Shown: one piece after another, positions 17,591 to 25,522 of the stretch
Layout: each line of letters begins with the position of its first letter
Position numbering within the stretch: position 1 is the first letter of the stretch
Source: Chitinophagaceae bacterium UBA4407
GTDB lineage: Bacteria > Bacteroidota > Bacteroidia > Chitinophagales > Chitinophagaceae
Length of the DNA: 64,000 bases
NCBI GenBank assembly: GCA_002390845.1
Contig: DGQT01000016.1
Coordinates: 55,760 to 119,759 of the forward strand
Direction of reading: 5' to 3'
The notes under the pieces: generated by a model
Told to the model about the DNA's origin: nothing
Databases searched by the model: none
Seen by the model: only the letters and a program-made list of their open reading frames with translations
Translations under genes and position numbers: made by a program

Positions 17591-17652
17591 ATATTTTGTA
17601 ACCCAGCTGTGATAACTACTATTAAGCTTTTCTTGCGTCGCACTCGTCGGCT
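17591..17652 (+). repeat. Repeat unit L, left flank of the A-type carrier gene
   Basis: TTTTGTAACCCAGC starts the unit and AAGCTTTTCTTGCGTCGCAC carries the core (17633-17642). The facing R unit is at 18408-18458. Confidence 0.88.
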
Positions 17653-17736
17653 ATAATAATTCTATTGAACACTTCCGTGCATCAGGTTGTGTTTTTTCTA
17701 AGTGGTAATTATAAAATATTTTAAAAAAGAAAAGCA

Positions 17737-18081
17737 TCAAACTGCAAATGAAGAACCGCAACCACATGTAGAAGACGCATTTGGGTTGCTGAAAGTAAAC
17801 CCTCTGCTGTTTAAGCCTGCCTGATAGTCGATCTGCATACCGTATAAATACAATTCATGCCCCGTAGTAATAATGCAGGGAACGCCTTCGTAATTAAATT
17901 CTTCATCGCCGGTTTTCTTTTCATCAAAGCCAAGCACGTAAGTCATCCCGCTGCAGCCACCACCTTTTACACCAACCCTTAACTTTTTATTTTCATCAAA
18001 GCCATCTTCAGCCATAAGCCTTTTTAACTCGTTCACAGCACCGTGTGTAAAACCAACAGGTATAGATAATGTAGCTTCCAT
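17737..18081 (-). CDS. A-type iron-sulfur carrier (IscA/ErpA/HesB family)
   Basis: The 114-residue protein has the complete Cys set of the family: Cys43 in GVKGGGCSGM and Cys106 and Cys108 in STCGCGSSF. A-type carriers accept Fe-S clusters from the scaffold and deliver them to target enzymes. The length and C-terminus fit IscA/ErpA rather than the longer NfuA. No other isc or suf gene is adjacent, so I cannot say which subgroup it serves. The gene lies wholly between facing repeat units. Confidence 0.92.
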   Translation of the reverse strand: MEATLSIPVGFTHGAVNELKRLMAEDGFDENKKLRVGVKGGGCSGMTYVLGFDEKKTGDEEFNYEGVPCIITTGHELYLYGMQIDYQAGLNSRGFTFSNPNASSTCGCGSSFAV

Positions 18082-18099
18082 ATTTTACTGATTGTACTA

Positions 18100-18107
18100 C
18101 AAAGATA
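18100..18107 (-). promoter_or_regulatory. -7 box of the A-type carrier gene
   Basis: On the minus strand TATCTTTG fits TAnnTTTG, 18 bp before the ATG. The -33 match is poor. Confidence 0.5.
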
Positions 18108-18407
18108 TACAACACAGGAAAATTATGTTTTATGATTGGTTTTCGGGTTGCGGAAATATACTTTTGCATTATTAAATGGTTCAAGTTATTCGCATTGCTT
18201 AAAGCTTTGTATTGTAAGCGATCCGGAAATTAATTCTTAGGGTTACCAATTTGAAACCAGTTCAGGTTGAGCTTAATAAATGCTGCTACTAAGGAGGATA
18301 AAAGCCTTAGCGGCTAAATACTTGTAAACGAAGGTTACAGCCTGTCTCTATTTTATTTTTTTAATTTGCTGAATCAGCAGCCAAAGCTGAATTTATTGAT
18401 AGAGATC

Positions 18408-18458
18408 CAGAGTGCGACGCAACAAAAGCTTCAAAGCATTCCAAATGCCGGGAACAAA
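18408..18458 (-). repeat. Repeat unit R, right flank of the A-type carrier gene
   Basis: GAGTGCGACGCAACAAAAGC (core 18413-18422) is followed by GCCGGGAACAAAAAAA. It ends just before the stop codon of the next minus-strand gene. Confidence 0.9.
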
Positions 18459-18466
18459 AAAATCTA

Positions 18467-19360
18467 CTACTTTCTGTGATACTCGTTTAGGCTAACTGAA
18501 GGAATAATGAAAGGCTTTTCGCTTAAGGTAAAAAATCCTGAATTATCTTGCTTAAAACAAATTGCTTCGCCTTGTGGTTCGGTTACATAGCCAAGCGTAA
18601 GCGGTGCTCTTTTAAAGGCGGTTAATATGCTTTCGCCAGGCTGGCGCTTCCAGTAATAAATATTTGAGTAGGTTTTAACCAATATTTCTGTTTCGTCGGG
18701 CGAAATCGCTGCGCTAACAACGCCGGTAAAAGAAAATTGACCAACTGAATCGGCGGTAATAACTGTCGCGGTATTTTGCGGGTAACCAAGCTTGTAAATT
18801 TTTGATACAGAATTTCTTTTTGTAATGATATAAATGTCTTTTGTAGTATTATCAAGCAGCATGGCTTCTGCATCGTGCGACCCATCGGGGTATTGAAAAT
18901 TAATTTTTTCCCAGTTAAAAATAGTGTCTTCTGTGGCCTTTGGTTCTATAAAACGGTAGATCGCATAGTCGGGGAAATGAGCAAGGTTGTCGCCTGTTTC
19001 TGCAATGTAAATGTAGTTTTCGCCAATAACGGGGCCGTTGCCCATTGCAATATCTTCCCAATCGCGGTTTTCAGCGCCGTCGATATGTACTTGATTCTGC
19101 ACAATTCCACTGTACGAAAGCAGCCATAAGTCTGGCGGGTTGCCACTGTCTTGTTCAACCCACAAAAAGCCCGTATTGCTTTTGCTGTCTGCAATTCCTG
19201 ATGCTTCATCAATTAAACCCGGAGCAATGCCAACCGAAATCGCTGTGTCAATAAACGGCGAACCTGCTGGTGGCAGGGTAGTATCCGGAAGATTGTCTAT
19301 CGGCTTCTGACAATTACAAAAAACAACGAAACAAAGCAATAACTTAAAAATATTTTTCAC
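18467..19360 (-). CDS. Predicted lipoprotein, beta-propeller-like, 297 aa
   Basis: The N-terminus (MKNIFKLLLCFVVFCNC) is a lipoprotein signal with Cys17 as the likely anchor. The mature part is built of short beta strands with repeated motifs, including EASGIADSKSNTGFLWVEQDSG, ENRDWEDIAMG and IYIAETGDN, then SHDAEAMLLD and DIYIITKR. The DWEDIA and ETGDN motifs recur in uncharacterised secreted proteins of Bacteroidota and Actinobacteria with a predicted propeller fold. I know no assigned function. It stands alone on the minus strand. Confidence 0.7.
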   Translation of the reverse strand: MKNIFKLLLCFVVFCNCQKPIDNLPDTTLPPAGSPFIDTAISVGIAPGLIDEASGIADSKSNTGFLWVEQDSGNPPDLWLLSYSGIVQNQVHIDGAENRDWEDIAMGNGPVIGENYIYIAETGDNLAHFPDYAIYRFIEPKATEDTIFNWEKINFQYPDGSHDAEAMLLDNTTKDIYIITKRNSVSKIYKLGYPQNTATVITADSVGQFSFTGVVSAAISPDETEILVKTYSNIYYWKRQPGESILTAFKRAPLTLGYVTEPQGEAICFKQDNSGFFTLSEKPFIIPSVSLNEYHRK

Positions 19361-19542
19361 TTGGTAATTTTAAAATAATCTGGTAAATAAGTGTAACAAA
19401 TCGCCTGCATGAAATTATACAATTTTAGCAGATACCAGTTATTGCTTTGCTTAGTTGCAGTTATTTACTTTCTAGCTTAAGATTATTTTCTGGCAGTGTA
19501 ATTAAGTTGCAATTAAACAATTTTTATTTCTTGTTTATTTTA

Positions 19543-19550
19543 TAATTTTG
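19543..19550 (+). promoter_or_regulatory. Candidate -7 box directly before clpS
   Basis: TAATTTTG fits TAnnTTTG and ends 6 nt before the ATG at 19557, giving a nearly leaderless message. The in-frame TTG at 19548 overlaps the box, which argues against it as the start. Confidence 0.5.
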
Positions 19551-19556
19551 AAATCT

Positions 19557-19868
19557 ATGAATTTGATATTTAGCAACACGGCAGTAAATCCTTTTGAGCA
19601 GCAGGATATTGAGCTGCTTACAGCAGTTGAGTCATCTTACAGCCTTATCGTGTGGAATGATGATGTAAACACATTCGATCATGTAATTGAAACGCTGATA
19701 GAGATTTGCAATCATACTCCTGAACAGGCCGAGCAATGCTCACTTATTGTTCACCATAAAGGCAAGTGTTCTGTAAAACAGGGCGACTACGAAACGCTAA
19801 AACCTATGTGCGATGCTATAACAGAAAGAGGTATTGGAGCAACTGTTGAAATGATGGTTGGCATTTAA
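19557..19868 (+). CDS. clpS: ATP-dependent Clp protease adaptor ClpS
   Basis: The 103-residue protein has the ClpS core: LIVWNDDVNTFDHVIETLIEIC, where the Asn-Asp-Asp loop binds the N-terminal residue of substrates, then the helix HTPEQAEQCSLIVHHKGKCSVKQGDYETL and a final strand. ClpS delivers N-degron substrates to ClpA/ClpC. I start at the ATG at 19557 rather than the upstream TTG. The next gene, 51 bp on, is aat, the enzyme that creates N-degrons, so writer and reader are in one operon. Confidence 0.93.
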   Translation: MNLIFSNTAVNPFEQQDIELLTAVESSYSLIVWNDDVNTFDHVIETLIEICNHTPEQAEQCSLIVHHKGKCSVKQGDYETLKPMCDAITERGIGATVEMMVGI

Positions 19869-19919
19869 TTATTTCCCCCGAATCTTTAAAAATATTACCT
19901 TCTTTCTTATATTCTTACA

Positions 19920-20567
19920 ATGCCTTTATACGCGTTAGACAGCCGCTTATGGTTTCCCCCGGCAGATCAGGCATTGGAAGATGGTTTGCTCGCTATTGGC
20001 GGCAATCTAAGCACTGAGAGATTGTTATTGGCTTACCGTAATGGAATTTTTCCATGGTACGATGGCATTATGCCTTTGTGGTGGTGCCCTGATCCGCGTT
20101 TTGTTTTATTCCCCAATGAATTGAAGGTTAGTAAGAGCATGCAGCAATTACTGAAAAAGAATGCATTTACATTTACCGTAAACAAGGCTTTTAGCCAGGT
20201 AATCCATCATTGCAAAAACACTAAACGCAAGGGGCAACAGGGTACATGGATTACCAATGAAGTAGAAGATGCCTACACTATTCTCCATAAAAAGGGGTAT
20301 GCACACAGTGCTGAAGTATGGCTTAATAATAAGTTAGCAGGTGGCCTTTATGGAATAAGGCTGGAGAAAATTTTCTTTGGTGAAAGTATGTTTAGCCTTA
20401 CACCAAATGCCAGTAAGTTTGCCTTTATCAGCTACATAAGGCAAATGCAGCAGGAAGATCTGCAGTTAATCGATTGCCAGGTTTATACCGAACACTTAGA
20501 AAGCCTTGGCGCCCGAATGATACAGCGAAGTGCTTTTATCGATATTTTAAAAAGCAATGATTTGTAA
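19920..20567 (+). CDS. aat: Leucyl/phenylalanyl-tRNA--protein transferase
   Basis: The 215-residue protein transfers Leu or Phe from tRNA to proteins with N-terminal Arg or Lys, marking them for ClpS and Clp protease. Motifs are FPPADQALEDGLLAIGGNLS at the N-terminus, YRNGIFPWYD, PLWWCPDPRFVLFP, QGTWITNEVEDAY and GGLYGIRLEKIFFGESMFS. The length is typical. It is cotranscribed with clpS. Confidence 0.96.
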   Translation: MPLYALDSRLWFPPADQALEDGLLAIGGNLSTERLLLAYRNGIFPWYDGIMPLWWCPDPRFVLFPNELKVSKSMQQLLKKNAFTFTVNKAFSQVIHHCKNTKRKGQQGTWITNEVEDAYTILHKKGYAHSAEVWLNNKLAGGLYGIRLEKIFFGESMFSLTPNASKFAFISYIRQMQQEDLQLIDCQVYTEHLESLGARMIQRSAFIDILKSNDL

Positions 20568-20603
20568 TTCAGTTTTTAATTGGCAGAATGCATAAGTATA
20601 AAA

Positions 20604-20672
20604 TCAGCCAAGCTTTTATGTACCCAACATTAGTACTTATCTCAGCATTCTTGCGTCGCACACTTATACGGT
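20604..20672 (+). repeat. Repeat unit L after aat
   Basis: The core TTGCGTCGCA is at 20651-20660 and is followed by CACTTATACGG. The upstream end carries TTTTATGTACCC. The facing R unit is at 21205-21262, with a small ORF between them. Confidence 0.82.
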
Positions 20673-20750
20673 TTGATACTTTGATGAGCTTTTATATTAG
20701 CGAAGACCATAGCAAAATAATAAACAACATTTCCTGTGCAAAAGAGAGCT

Positions 20751-20948
20751 TTATTTAAAATATGATTCAGGTATAATTTTCCACATATCATTTGCAAGAT
20801 GCCCTGTAATCAGCTCGTAAACAAGATATATGGGCCAGAATATATAATGCACAATCAGTAGTATTATGGAGTGGTTATAATACCAGCTAATCATTATAGA
20901 GTATATACCCAAAAGAAAATAAAGAATTCCGCCATTGTTCCTGTTCAT
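20751..20948 (-). CDS. Small hydrophobic membrane protein, 65 aa
   Basis: From the ATG at 20948 the protein begins NRNNGGILYFLLGIYSIMISW and has two hydrophobic segments (about 7-24 and 28-48) followed by a polar tail ending in PESYFK. An upstream ATG at 20981 adds 11 residues. No family is recognised. It is enclosed by a facing pair of repeat units and has no close neighbours. It could be a real small membrane protein; coding evidence rests on composition only. Confidence 0.45.
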   Translation of the reverse strand: MNRNNGGILYFLLGIYSIMISWYYNHSIILLIVHYIFWPIYLVYELITGHLANDMWKIIPESYFK

Positions 20949-20981
20949 GATAATTTTTTTTATACTTAAAGCTACAAACAT

Positions 20982-21204
20982 TTTCCTGTAGCGGGTATTA
21001 ACCTTTAAAAGGGTAGGAACCGGGTAGCCATACTTTAATATATGATTGCAACGTATAAAGCTGCGGTAAATACTCTTTAGTTAAGGGTTGTTCTTTCGAA
21101 ATACTCTGGCACTTTAGAGAATTTATTAATCAGGTAACTATAAATCCTGCCGTATCATTCGCAATAATCTTTGCTAATATAAAAGCTCAAAGAATTTCCG
21201 AATG
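20982..21204. other. Non-coding spacer inside the repeat pair
   Basis: No gene or RNA is recognised; the stretch lies between the small membrane ORF and the R unit. Confidence 0.4.
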
Positions 21205-21262
21205 TAGAAGAGTGCGACGCAAGAAAAGCATTATTCCTATTCTACAGTTGGGTAAAAAAAAT
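21205..21262 (-). repeat. Repeat unit R
   Basis: GAGTGCGACGCAAGAAAAGC (core 21213-21222) is followed by ACAGTTGGGTAAAAAAAA. It closes the pair opened at 20604. Confidence 0.88.
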
Positions 21263-21327
21263 ATAAAATCAGGTAATGATCTTTTTATATGCAGGTAACA
21301 AGTGCTAAACATGCCCGGCAATAGTGG

Positions 21328-22002
21328 CTACATAGGATCGGTTAACAGAAAATCAAGATAGGCTAGATTGCTGCCACGGTTATATTTTAACGTAAGCAGA
21401 TTTAGGCCCGCAACAGGAAAAACTATTTCTCCAACGGTTGCCTGTGTCCAGTAATGCCAGTTACCCGTATCCTCGGGTAGTAGCAGTGTTGTTGATTTTT
21501 TACCATTCAGCCACAGTTCAGAATGATTATCCTTGTAACCATACACAGTAATAATGCGGTATTTGCCAGGCTTGTTTACGTAAACCGTGTAGTTCGTCCA
21601 TTCATTGTCTGCCTCCCAACCGATGTATAACTGATTCACAGCAGGATCAACTTTATTCGGATGATTAAAATCGGCCCAGTCTTTTGTGTAAGAAATATCT
21701 ACAGCTTCGTTTTCACGAAAGAAAGCAATGTAAGCCGGAATGCCTGGCCGCCAATGGCCCGGTGTATGATTCAACTTAGCGCCTTCGTTTTCTTTCGTGC
21801 TATCATGATAAGCGATACCCTCGCCACCAAGATCATACAAAGCAAGTTCCACACGGCCTGGTATCATTTGGGCACCACGGGTATAAACAGAATCACGAAA
21901 AGGCTTACCTCTATAATCGGGCGGTATTTGCGCAAATACGGTTACATGCAGCAAAAGCACAACAACAGACAGCAATACATTGCAGGAATATTTGTTCATC
22001 AT
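21328..22002 (-). CDS. Secreted CBM6/CBM35-like carbohydrate-binding protein
   Basis: The frame is open to 22107, but its first 35 codons run through a degenerate repeat unit. The ATG at 22002 begins a proper signal (MMNKYSCNVLLSVVVLLLHVTVFAQ), giving 224 residues. The mature protein is one beta-sandwich module. Its motifs DLGGEGIAYHDSTKENEG, YTVYVNKPGKYRIITVYG, VGEIVFPVAGLNLLTLKY and NLAYLDFLLT are the pattern of CBM6/CBM35-like domains, and no catalytic domain is attached. As the last gene of the mannan cluster it may bind mannan oligosaccharides, which is inference. Confidence 0.75.
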   Translation of the reverse strand: MMNKYSCNVLLSVVVLLLHVTVFAQIPPDYRGKPFRDSVYTRGAQMIPGRVELALYDLGGEGIAYHDSTKENEGAKLNHTPGHWRPGIPAYIAFFRENEAVDISYTKDWADFNHPNKVDPAVNQLYIGWEADNEWTNYTVYVNKPGKYRIITVYGYKDNHSELWLNGKKSTTLLLPEDTGNWHYWTQATVGEIVFPVAGLNLLTLKYNRGSNLAYLDFLLTDPM

Positions 22003-22009
22003 GATTTTA

Positions 22010-22075
22010 TTTTTTTTTTTGAGACTTGCTTTGACGGTTATGGCATCTTTACTTGCATCGCACTGTTGTAAGTTC
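22010..22075 (+). repeat. Degenerate repeat unit L
   Basis: TTTTTTTTTTGAGAC, TGGCATCTTTACTTGCATCG and CACTGTTGTAAGTTC align with the L consensus, with one base changed in the core (TTGCATCGCA). It lies in the gap between two genes of the mannan cluster. Confidence 0.65.
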
Positions 22076-22096
22076 TGCACTTTATTCGCTAAAAAT

Positions 22097-22744
22097 TTAC
22101 GGCTCATAATTACTAAGCATTACGTTATCTAACCTTACATTAGTTCTGTTCTTGTTGCCTGCATAAGCTGAACGGATACCTATTTCAATTCTTGCGGGAA
22201 TGATTCGATTAAAATCAGGCCTTGCAATTTTTCCATTTCCCCAGTTATCAAAGTCAATATTACTGAGTTTTACTTTTATCATTTTCCATTTATTGTTCTT
22301 AAAGCCTGTCATTGCATGAGAGCCCCATTTATCTTTTTCATCTTTTGTAAAAACAACGAATTGCAGATAAATCGAATCTGCATCGGCCGTATTTATCTGA
22401 AAGGAAAGCCAGGTATTGTCTTTAAAACGATTCCACGATTGCCGCATTGCATTATTGCCAAAAGTGTCTATCTTGATATCTGTCAGCCATACATAAGGTT
22501 TCGGTAATGAAATATTATTGTATTCAACCTTTAAGCACTTCTTCGAATCATGCAACTGCTTACATTCAGTAGCATCACACTGAGATAATTTCACAGCATT
22601 ATTATCAACCCACCATTCATTCAGTGGCATAGGCTTTTCAAAATCAAATGCAACAATCTTGCTCTGCGCATGTGCATTTAAAACCATTGCTGAGAAGAAA
22701 CCGATGAACGCCTTTTTACAATATTTAATCTCGTTGCTTTTCAT
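22097..22744 (-). CDS. Secreted beta-sandwich protein, probable carbohydrate-binding, 215 aa
   Basis: The N-terminus has a signal (about 1-27, ending AHAQ). The mature part opens KIVAFDFEKPMPLNEWW and shows alternating strands with DIKIDTFGNN, TWLSFQINTADADSIYLQFVVFTKDE, KMIKVKLSN and a closing ARIEIGIRSAYAGNKN-VRLDNVMLS. This jelly-roll order, ending in IGIRS and LDNV strands, is common in carbohydrate-binding modules and in the C-terminal domains of surface glycan-binding proteins of this same locus. No family name can be fixed. It lies 2 bp downstream of the epimerase gene. Confidence 0.6.
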   Translation of the reverse strand: MKSNEIKYCKKAFIGFFSAMVLNAHAQSKIVAFDFEKPMPLNEWWVDNNAVKLSQCDATECKQLHDSKKCLKVEYNNISLPKPYVWLTDIKIDTFGNNAMRQSWNRFKDNTWLSFQINTADADSIYLQFVVFTKDEKDKWGSHAMTGFKNNKWKMIKVKLSNIDFDNWGNGKIARPDFNRIIPARIEIGIRSAYAGNKNRTNVRLDNVMLSNYEP

Positions 22745-22746
22745 TT

Positions 22747-23970
22747 TTATAACGATTCAATTCTTGCGATAACTTCCATACAAGACCTTGCATTGTGATA
22801 AGGGCATTTCCAGAAACCTGCTTTATCCTGCCCTTCCATTGGTGTATGATCTTCTTTGATACCCCAAAACCACTCACCATTTTCTTTATCTAACAAATGT
22901 TGCTGAATAAATTTCCAGCTATTTATAGAAAGGTGTAAATATTTCTCTTCACCACTCACCTGCCACGCATTAAAAAAACCAATCATTGCTTCGGCTTGTG
23001 GCCACCAATGTTTTTCTTTAATTAAGTGTTGCCCCTGTAATTCAAGTTCGTACCATAAACCGCCGTCTTCGTCCAAACCTTCAATGGCTGCATTCGCAAT
23101 TCTAATGGCATGTTGTTTCATTTTGCTGATCCATTCTTCATTATGAATAATCTCTGCACATTGCTGCAATAGCCACGCAGCTTCTATATCGTGGCCGTAA
23201 GAAATGACATCGGGAACTTCATTCCACTGTTCATTAAAAAATAAACGAAAGTGATATGTTTGATGGTCAATAAAATAACTGTCGAACAAGAATAACAGCA
23301 CTTCAATCTTACTTCTTAACAAATCATCCGGCCACACTTTAAAAAGGTTCGCATACGCTTCAATTATGTGCAAGTGCGTATTCATTGTTTTCTTTTCATT
23401 GGCATCTTTGGCACTCAGGCGCAGATCATCAAGAGAGCCCCATTCTCTTGAAAAAGCTTCGAAATAACCTTTGTATACAGTATCGTAGCTGTAGTGCTCA
23501 ATAGTATTGTACAGTTCAATTGCAAAATCAAGCGCTGCCCGGTTTTGTGTGGCTGCATAATATTCGCTCATACCGTAAATACAAAAAGCCTGTGCGTAAA
23601 TTTGTTTACGGCCATCCAGCATATTACCGTTTGCATCCACACTCCAGTAAACACCACCAAATTCATTGTCCTTAAAACAATCGAGAATGTAACGGAATGC
23701 CCGGCCTGCAACAGCGCAATGCTTTTGTTCTTTTGTTTGATTGTAAGCTGCTGAAAAAGTCCACAGTATTCTTGCATTTAATACAAGCCCTTTGGCAGCA
23801 TCAGGCTCAGCTTTGTTTTTATTATCGATCTTCCCGTAAAAACCACCCAGAAGATAATCTGTAGCATACTTATTCCAATAATTAAGAATGGCATGCAATT
23901 CCTCCTTAAGCTGATTTTTATACTGCAACAATGCCGTAGTTGTTTGCTCCGTAAAAAGGATTTCACTCAT
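22747..23970 (-). CDS. Cellobiose 2-epimerase
   Basis: The 407-residue protein has the (alpha/alpha)6 barrel of the AGE family and the signature residues of cellobiose 2-epimerase: His199 and His201 in NTHLHIIEAYAN, His260 in SYGHDIEAAWLL, His321 and Glu327 in KHWWPQAEA, and His392 in KCPYHNARS. These enzymes invert C2 of the reducing-end sugar of beta-1,4 disaccharides. In Bacteroides fragilis the enzyme turns mannobiose into mannosyl-glucose for the GH130 phosphorylase, and the GH130 gene is directly upstream here (13 bp gap). No signal peptide, so cytoplasmic. Confidence 0.92.
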   Translation of the reverse strand: MSEILFTEQTTTALLQYKNQLKEELHAILNYWNKYATDYLLGGFYGKIDNKNKAEPDAAKGLVLNARILWTFSAAYNQTKEQKHCAVAGRAFRYILDCFKDNEFGGVYWSVDANGNMLDGRKQIYAQAFCIYGMSEYYAATQNRAALDFAIELYNTIEHYSYDTVYKGYFEAFSREWGSLDDLRLSAKDANEKKTMNTHLHIIEAYANLFKVWPDDLLRSKIEVLLFLFDSYFIDHQTYHFRLFFNEQWNEVPDVISYGHDIEAAWLLQQCAEIIHNEEWISKMKQHAIRIANAAIEGLDEDGGLWYELELQGQHLIKEKHWWPQAEAMIGFFNAWQVSGEEKYLHLSINSWKFIQQHLLDKENGEWFWGIKEDHTPMEGQDKAGFWKCPYHNARSCMEVIARIESL

Positions 23971-23983
23971 AGTTATTAATCAT

Positions 23984-25195
23984 CTAGTGCTGTTCGTGCC
24001 CTGCAGGTATTTTACCGGCTTTAAGATAACTGAGATTTTTTTGAATAATTGCAGTAAGCGTATCAACCGAAGCAGCGGAACGAAAACCATCTTCAGGATT
24101 ATTCATAACGTAATCCAGTAATTTGTCAATTGAGGAGACTGCTACGTGCATCCGCGTATCGGATGAAGCATAATAAATATAAACGGAGCCATCATCATCG
24201 GCGATCCAGCCATTACTGAATGCTACGTTCGATACATCGCCAATTCTTTCATCGCCTTCAGGTGCAATAAAATAACCGCCCGGTTTATGAATAACTTTTG
24301 TAAGATCATTAAGGTCAGTCATAAACATATAGATCACGTAACGCAATCCCGCTGCAGTATTCCGAACGCCGTGAGCTAGGTGCAGCCATCCAAATTTTGT
24401 TTTTATAGGTGCAGGCCCTTGCCCGTTTTTTAATTCATAAACGGTGTGATATATTTTCCGGTCTAAGATTATTTCTTCATTAACCACTGCATTTTCTATG
24501 GTATCAGATAAACCAAAACCAATACCACCGCCTTTGCCAGCTTCAATAAAACTATCCTGGGGCCTTGTGTAAAATGCATATTTGCCATTTACAAATTCAG
24601 GATGCAACACTACATTCCGCTGCTGGGGAGAATGTGTTTTGAGATCAGCAAGGCGTTCCCATTTAATAAGGTCTTTTGTTCTTGCAATACCACATTGCGC
24701 AATGGCTGCAGACTCATCACCGGGAAGTGCATTCGGGTCTTTTCTTTCTGTGCAAAACAATCCGTATACCCAACCATCTTCATGCTGAACAAGACGTATG
24801 TCGTAAATATTTGTATCGGGAATTTCTGTTTCGGGCATTACAACCGGGTAATCCCAAAACTTAAAATGATCAATCCCGTTAGGGCTTTCTGCAATCGCAA
24901 AAAATGATTTACGATCAAGCCCTTCTACCCTGGGCATTAAAATATATTTACCGTTCCATTTTATGGCGCCGGCATTCAACACTGCATTAATACCAAAGCG
25001 TTCTATCAAAAAGGGATTGGTTTTATAATTAAGATCGTAACGCCAGAAAAGGGGCGTATGCTGCGCTGTTAAAACCGGGTAACGGTAACGCTGGTAAACT
25101 CCATTACTATCTTTAGATGGCTCATTAATGCGTTGTAATACCTGCTGATGCAGGTTTTCAAGGTTTTCTAAACGTGTAAAAAAATGCTCGTTCAT
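23984..25195 (-). CDS. GH130 4-O-beta-D-mannosyl-D-glucose phosphorylase
   Basis: The 403-residue cytoplasmic protein is a five-bladed propeller of GH130, subfamily 1. It has AGAIKWNGKYILMPRVEG at 75-92, the catalytic-region motif DTNIYDIRL with Asp132 as the expected general acid, and basic phosphate-binding positions in FCTERKD and VVLHPEF. It phosphorolyses mannosyl-glucose to mannose 1-phosphate and glucose. The adjacent epimerase and symporter genes give the same order as in the B. fragilis mannan operon, which supports the substrate. Confidence 0.92.
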   Translation of the reverse strand: MNEHFFTRLENLENLHQQVLQRINEPSKDSNGVYQRYRYPVLTAQHTPLFWRYDLNYKTNPFLIERFGINAVLNAGAIKWNGKYILMPRVEGLDRKSFFAIAESPNGIDHFKFWDYPVVMPETEIPDTNIYDIRLVQHEDGWVYGLFCTERKDPNALPGDESAAIAQCGIARTKDLIKWERLADLKTHSPQQRNVVLHPEFVNGKYAFYTRPQDSFIEAGKGGGIGFGLSDTIENAVVNEEIILDRKIYHTVYELKNGQGPAPIKTKFGWLHLAHGVRNTAAGLRYVIYMFMTDLNDLTKVIHKPGGYFIAPEGDERIGDVSNVAFSNGWIADDDGSVYIYYASSDTRMHVAVSSIDKLLDYVMNNPEDGFRSAASVDTLTAIIQKNLSYLKAGKIPAGHEQH

Positions 25196-25274
25196 ACATT
25201 AATTATTTCAAGGGGTTAATTAATTAAATATTCTTTATAAATCATTCGGGTACATTTTGAAGTTAGTTTTATAC

Positions 25275-25515
25275 CAATTAGAATTTATTTTAGCCTTAGC
25301 TGTAATGCTACTATCATCGCCGGTTGTGTCACTCACTTGTACGTTCGGAAAAAATGAGGAACAAGTCCTGAAGTCAGTAAAGTCTGAAAGTCAGAATGCA
25401 AAGCAGTTTGAATTTTCTTTCTGACTTCCGGTCTTCGGACTTGCCGACTTTCTTCCTTCAGCACAAGAGTGCGACGCAACAAAAGCTTCATTCATATCCC
25501 TCAGTCCGGCTCATA
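25275..25515. repeat. Inverted pair inside the mannan operon
   Basis: The left half has the TTGTGTCACTCACTTGTAC variant at 25324-25342. The right half is the standard form (core 25470-25479). The spacer is a run of quasi-repeats, AAGTC words on the left and GACTT words on the right, which can fold on each other. It separates the symporter gene from the phosphorylase gene. Confidence 0.85.
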
Positions 25516-25522
25516 AAAGCAT

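Noticed and set aside
21328..22107. Longer start of the CBM-like protein at 22107
   Set aside because: The first 35 codons cross a degenerate repeat unit and no signal peptide would be at the N-terminus.
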